Positions 5,706 through 7,931 of a DNA stretch of 7,931 nucleotides are shown here, one piece after another; positions within the stretch are counted from its first letter, which is position 1, and the number at the start of each line of letters is the position of its first letter. Below the pieces are notes generated by a model that saw only the letters and a program-made list of their open reading frames with translations, was not told where the DNA came from and ran no database searches. The translations under genes were made by a program, and so were the position numbers. Source of the DNA: Bacillota bacterium (GTDB lineage Bacteria > Bacillota > Clostridia > Peptostreptococcales > Anaerovoracaceae); the NCBI GenBank assembly GCA_016280485.1, contig JAEEGU010000158.1, forward strand, positions 1-7,931, read 5' to 3'.

Positions 5706-5933
5706 TTATTGCTTTTCAGTACTATTGGGAAGCGTAAAGAACTCACCGAGTGTCAGCCCCAGGCCATCGCAAATACGTGTAATTGTGTCAAGACTGATCT
5801 GCCCGCCACGCCGCCGGTTGACAGAGAGGGTGGACGGATTAATGCCGCACGCTTTCGCGAGTGAATGTAGACTGAGATTTCGTTCCAAAGCGAGCTGTCG
5901 CACTCTGGCGGTGACATCAAAGTCGTTTTTCAT
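5706..5933 (-). CDS. XRE-family helix-turn-helix regulator, 75 residues
   Basis: AAAGGAGG ends 9 nt before the ATG at 5933. The protein is a single HTH_3 domain. Helices run from about residue 6. The HTH core is LSLHSLAKACGINPSTLSV (20-38), followed by an Arg-rich stretch (NRRRGG, 39-44), then ISLDTITRICDGLGLTLGEFF (46-66), the typical end of a short XRE repressor. There is no dimerisation or peptidase domain. The gene lies directly upstream of SRAP on the same strand (43 bp gap) and probably controls its own operon. Direct repeats ACACTGTA in the upstream region (6000-6007 and 6083-6090) are possible binding sites. Small XRE proteins can also act as antitoxins, but no toxin is adjacent. Confidence 0.88.
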   Translation of the reverse strand: MKNDFDVTARVRQLALERNLSLHSLAKACGINPSTLSVNRRRGGQISLDTITRICDGLGLTLGEFFTLPNSTEKQ

Positions 5934-6208
5934 AATGTGGTTCCTCCTTTGAATCCGCGAAACAATTGACTAAAAATCCCTCCTTTGGGTGCTGCACTCA
6001 CACTGTATCATATTATCAGTCCCATATTTGGTACCGAATCCGTTTTCATCCCAAAAATCGAAAAAAGTTGATTGTCAGAGTAACACTGTACTCAAATTGT
6101 TGAAAAAGCGTATTTGGGCGGGGTTTACTTTGGCAAGAATCGGCAGATCAATTAAACTGTCCAGAAAAGCCGCACAAATATATGGTTTTTGTAGCGGGAG
6201 AAAAATAT
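5934..6208. other. intergenic region upstream of the XRE-SRAP unit
   Basis: This 275-bp gap has no supported gene. It contains the direct repeat ACACTGTA at 6000-6007 and 6083-6090, and an imperfect palindrome with arms GAGTA and TACTC (6078-6093). A second AAAGGAGG (minus strand, about 5985-5978) lies well upstream of the XRE start. On the minus strand TATGAT (6012-6007) and GATAAT (6017-6012) are -10 candidates, but no matching -35 is visible. The XRE promoter is therefore either non-consensus and activator-dependent, or transcription reads through from the repressor gene. Confidence 0.45.
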
Positions 6209-7030
6209 TCAGTTGAGAACACGCCCGCAGATCATAAACTTGGATGCCCTTGTCACGATTCGCGGGGCATATTTCTCGTTGAAGGAAACAAGCACCGGCT
6301 TGTTGTGCACAACTCCATTGCTGTCGGTGTAGTCTTCCAGTTCGTCTTCTTCAGGTTCCCGCTCATCATAGCACTTAATATAGCCTTCTCCGTCCAGTAC
6401 GAAGATGCCAACTTCTCCCGGGCGAAGTGCGTGGCAGACCTGCACCCAGACAAGCTGATGATCCAGATAAATGGGTTCCATACTGTCTCCGTTTACCCGA
6501 AGTGCATAATCAGCGCCGGCTGGAATGCTGCTCTCCGGAAAGCGCATCAGTTCAATGTTCTCCTGATCCAGGAATTCACCGGTACCTGCGGAAGCAGCAA
6601 GCGTGCTGACGGGCATCTCGCGGTATTTTACCGCGTTCGGTTTTACAATCGGAACAGGTGCGTATTTCCCGCTTGCAATCAGGTCTGCCTTGTATTCTTC
6701 GACTTTCTGAAGCCCGATATCGTTCAATTCCATAGTTCCGTTCATGAAATACCTATAGGAGTCTGGAATATCCAACGCATCACAGATTGCAAGCATTTGA
6801 TAAGCATTGGGTATTGCTTCATTTCTTTCCCACCGGATTAAAGACTGGTAGGCAACACTAACCCCTCGTTCTTCAAGCTGGTGTTGCAACTCCCTCTTGC
6901 TCATTTGTTTTTTCTTTCTGGCAGCCTCAATTTTCAAAGCAACTACACCGAGTTCCTGCTCTTCAGCAGCCTGGTAAATCTCCTTTTTCCGGGACACTAC
7001 AGTAATGATTTTTCCGGAATTATTGGACAT
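6209..7030 (-). CDS. CI/LexA-like repressor: XRE helix-turn-helix plus S24 autopeptidase, 273 residues
   Basis: AAGGAGGG lies 7 nt before the ATG at 7030. Residues 1-27 are an N-terminal extension. An XRE helix-turn-helix occupies about 28-90, with KRELQHQLEERGVSVAYQSL (45-64) and IRWERNEAIP (65-74). A linker follows to about 135. The S24 domain (about 138-273) has the scissile Ala148-Gly149 (SAGTGEF), the nucleophile Ser183 in NGDSMEP and the general base Lys219 in GYIKCY. Known: such repressors cleave themselves when RecA filaments form, which inactivates DNA binding. The gene is divergent from a Y-family polymerase; a shared intergenic region with a perfect inverted repeat indicates autoregulation plus control of the polymerase. 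An acidic insertion (223-234) follows the lysine. The chromosomal LexA is unlikely, given the XRE rather than winged-helix N-terminus. Confidence 0.92.
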   Translation of the reverse strand: MSNNSGKIITVVSRKKEIYQAAEEQELGVVALKIEAARKKKQMSKRELQHQLEERGVSVAYQSLIRWERNEAIPNAYQMLAICDALDIPDSYRYFMNGTMELNDIGLQKVEEYKADLIASGKYAPVPIVKPNAVKYREMPVSTLAASAGTGEFLDQENIELMRFPESSIPAGADYALRVNGDSMEPIYLDHQLVWVQVCHALRPGEVGIFVLDGEGYIKCYDEREPEEDELEDYTDSNGVVHNKPVLVSFNEKYAPRIVTRASKFMICGRVLN

Positions 7031-7052
7031 AGCAATCCCTCCTTACGTCACA

Positions 7053-7081
7053 AATATACCACAACAGTTTAACATTGTCAA
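7053..7081 (-). promoter_or_regulatory. promoter of the S24 repressor gene
   Basis: On the minus strand, TTGACA (7081-7076) and TATATT (7058-7053) are 17 bp apart. One arm of the 9-bp inverted repeat (7065-7073) falls inside the spacer, so a bound repressor would block this promoter. Confidence 0.85.
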
Positions 7082-7094
7082 GAAAGTTAAACTG
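7065..7094. promoter_or_regulatory. probable operator: perfect 9-bp inverted repeat
   Basis: CAGTTTAAC (7065-7073) and GTTAAACTG (7086-7094) are perfect reverse complements, with centres 21 bp apart, or two helical turns. The repeat covers the -35 to -10 interval of the repressor promoter and ends 20 bp before the -35 of the polymerase promoter. Its position points to the S24 repressor as its ligand. Confidence 0.7.
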
Positions 7095-7113
7095 GATAGT
7101 GACAAATGCAACG

Positions 7114-7142
7114 TTGACAATTTGACTCGGCAGAAATATAAT
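7114..7142 (+). promoter_or_regulatory. consensus sigma-A promoter of the Y-family polymerase gene
   Basis: TTGACA (7114-7119), 17 bp, TATAAT (7137-7142): a perfect match to consensus. Transcription should start near 7149. Such a strong promoter in front of a mutagenic polymerase implies tight repression when DNA is undamaged. The octamer TTGACAAT (7114-7121) is the reverse complement of ATTGTCAA (7074-7081), so the -35 regions of the two divergent promoters mirror each other. Confidence 0.9.
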
Positions 7143-7175
7143 CAAGCTATCCAAAGCGGGTCAGGAGGTGATATC

Positions 7176-7931
7176 ATGACACCCGGCCAGGATCGCGTTT
7201 ACGTTTGTGTAGATATGAAAAGCTTTTACGCTTCAGTTGAATGTGTCCACAGAGGGCTGGACCCGCTGCAGGCCAGGCTGTTGGTTGCTGATGAGACTCG
7301 ATCCGATCAGACAATTTGTCTTGCTGTATCCCCGGCGTTGAAAGCAATTGGCGTTCCGAGCCGGCCACGGCTCTTTGAGGCGAAGCAGGCGATCCGAAAA
7401 TACGAATGCCGCTATCACACGAAGGTCGACTACATCATTGCCATGCCGCGGATGGCTGAGTATGAGCGGATTTCTGCGCTGATCTACTCCATCTATCTGC
7501 GCTACGTTTCCTCTGTGGACATCCACGTGTACTCGATTGATGAGTGCTTTTTAGATGTGACCGGCTATCTGCATCTTTACCGGAGGCAGGCGGAGGCGGA
7601 GGGAACCAACCCAGCTCGCTTGATGGCAATGACCATGATCCGGGATGTACTCAAAACGACTGGTATTACCGCAACAGTGGGAATCGGGACCAATCTGTAT
7701 CTGGCCAAGGTAGCCATGGACATCGTTGCCAAGAAAGCTGCCCCAGACAAGGACGGCGTGCGGATCGCTGAGCTCAACGAGGATTCCTACAAGTATCTGC
7801 TCTGGGATCACAAGCCCTTGACGGACTTTTGGCAGATTGGCCCAGGAAAACAACGGAGGCTTGAAAAGGCCTATCTCTTCACGATGGGGCAAGTCGCGCA
7901 AAAAAGCCAGTATGATGAGGAGTTCTTTTAC
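7176..7931 (+). CDS. Y-family translesion DNA polymerase (UmuC/UvrX-like), 3' end outside the window
   Basis: The ATG at 7176 is preceded by AGGAGGTGAT (7163-7172). The frame is open for 252 codons to the window edge; the usual length is about 400-500 residues, so the little-finger domain is mostly missing here. The catalytic core shows VDMKSFYASVEC (12-23), with metal ligand Asp13 and steric-gate Tyr18, and YSIDECFLDVTGY (119-131), with Asp122 and Glu123. GITATVGIGTNLYLAKVAMD (163-182) and the helix-hairpin-helix-like WQIGPGKQRRLEK (219-231) follow. The SFYASVEC wording fits the UmuC/UvrX group better than classic DinB. The enzyme copies past DNA lesions with low fidelity. Divergence from an S24 repressor indicates damage-inducible expression. 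A YolD-like partner gene often follows such polymerases but would lie beyond the window. Confidence 0.93.
   Translation, partial: MTPGQDRVYVCVDMKSFYASVECVHRGLDPLQARLLVADETRSDQTICLAVSPALKAIGVPSRPRLFEAKQAIRKYECRYHTKVDYIIAMPRMAEYERISALIYSIYLRYVSSVDIHVYSIDECFLDVTGYLHLYRRQAEAEGTNPARLMAMTMIRDVLKTTGITATVGIGTNLYLAKVAMDIVAKKAAPDKDGVRIAELNEDSYKYLLWDHKPLTDFWQIGPGKQRRLEKAYLFTMGQVAQKSQYDEEFFY

Noticed and set aside
6151..6159. ATTAAACTG, 8 of 9 bases of the operator half-site, downstream of the repressor gene
   Set aside because: No partner arm at 21 bp in either direction; a single 8-base match in AT-rich DNA is not strong evidence.
6182..6841. 219-codon plus-strand open frame
   Set aside because: It is antisense to the S24 repressor, whose motifs are unmistakable; no ribosome binding site or recognisable protein.
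7031..7175. LexA/DinR-type box (GAAC-N4-GTTC) for host SOS control of the polymerase
   Set aside because: None found in the intergenic region; the only clear palindrome is CAGTTTAAC/GTTAAACTG, which fits the local repressor.
1..7931. Insertion sequences, integrase, tRNA, rRNA or CRISPR array
   Set aside because: No transposase or recombinase motifs, terminal inverted repeats, tRNA cloverleaf or regularly spaced repeats were seen; the mobile-element reading rests only on gene content.

Overview
This window looks like an accessory (genomic island or integrative element) segment of a low-to-mid GC Firmicute, most likely a gut Clostridia/Oscillospiraceae-type bacterium. The evidence is strong AGGAGG-type ribosome binding sites, sigma-A promoters close to TTGACA-N17-TATAAT, small mobile-element-type genes, and the protein families present. 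No transposase, integrase, rRNA, tRNA or CRISPR array is visible, so the mobile-element reading is an inference from gene content.

Left end (1-670). A heavily structured leader or small RNA (2-142) ends in an intrinsic terminator and precedes a 52-residue acidic protein gene (166-324, +). A convergent 67-residue protein gene (344-547, -) follows. Just upstream of that gene, 561-665 (-) encodes what looks like the C-terminal remnant of a second SRAP gene.

Cargo A (691-3240). A three-gene minus-strand operon runs from a promoter at 2112-2140 to a terminator at 691-730. It encodes a CFI-box protein, a protein with two four-cysteine zinc modules, and an unrecognised 152-residue protein. Divergent from it, a consensus promoter (2233-2261) drives a 280-residue single-pass membrane protein, closed by a terminator at 3208-3240.

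Cargo B (3294-5002). A minus-strand gene encodes a secreted lipoprotein with a Thr/Glu/Ser-rich stalk, a ComEC/Rec2-type metallo-beta-lactamase domain and a C-terminal Cys/His module. Downstream lies a short broken or overlapping coding region (3294-3462).

DNA-damage module (5039-7931). An XRE regulator and an SRAP (YedK/HMCES-type abasic-site protein) form a two-gene minus-strand unit. Upstream are a CI/LexA-like S24 autocleavable repressor (-) and, divergent from it, a UmuC/UvrX-like Y-family DNA polymerase (+) that runs off the right edge. The repressor/polymerase intergenic region has two near-consensus promoters and a perfect 9-bp inverted repeat placed to act as operator. The likely logic is that DNA damage triggers RecA-assisted repressor self-cleavage, which releases the translesion polymerase. 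SRAP deals with abasic sites in single-stranded DNA, possibly under its own XRE regulator.
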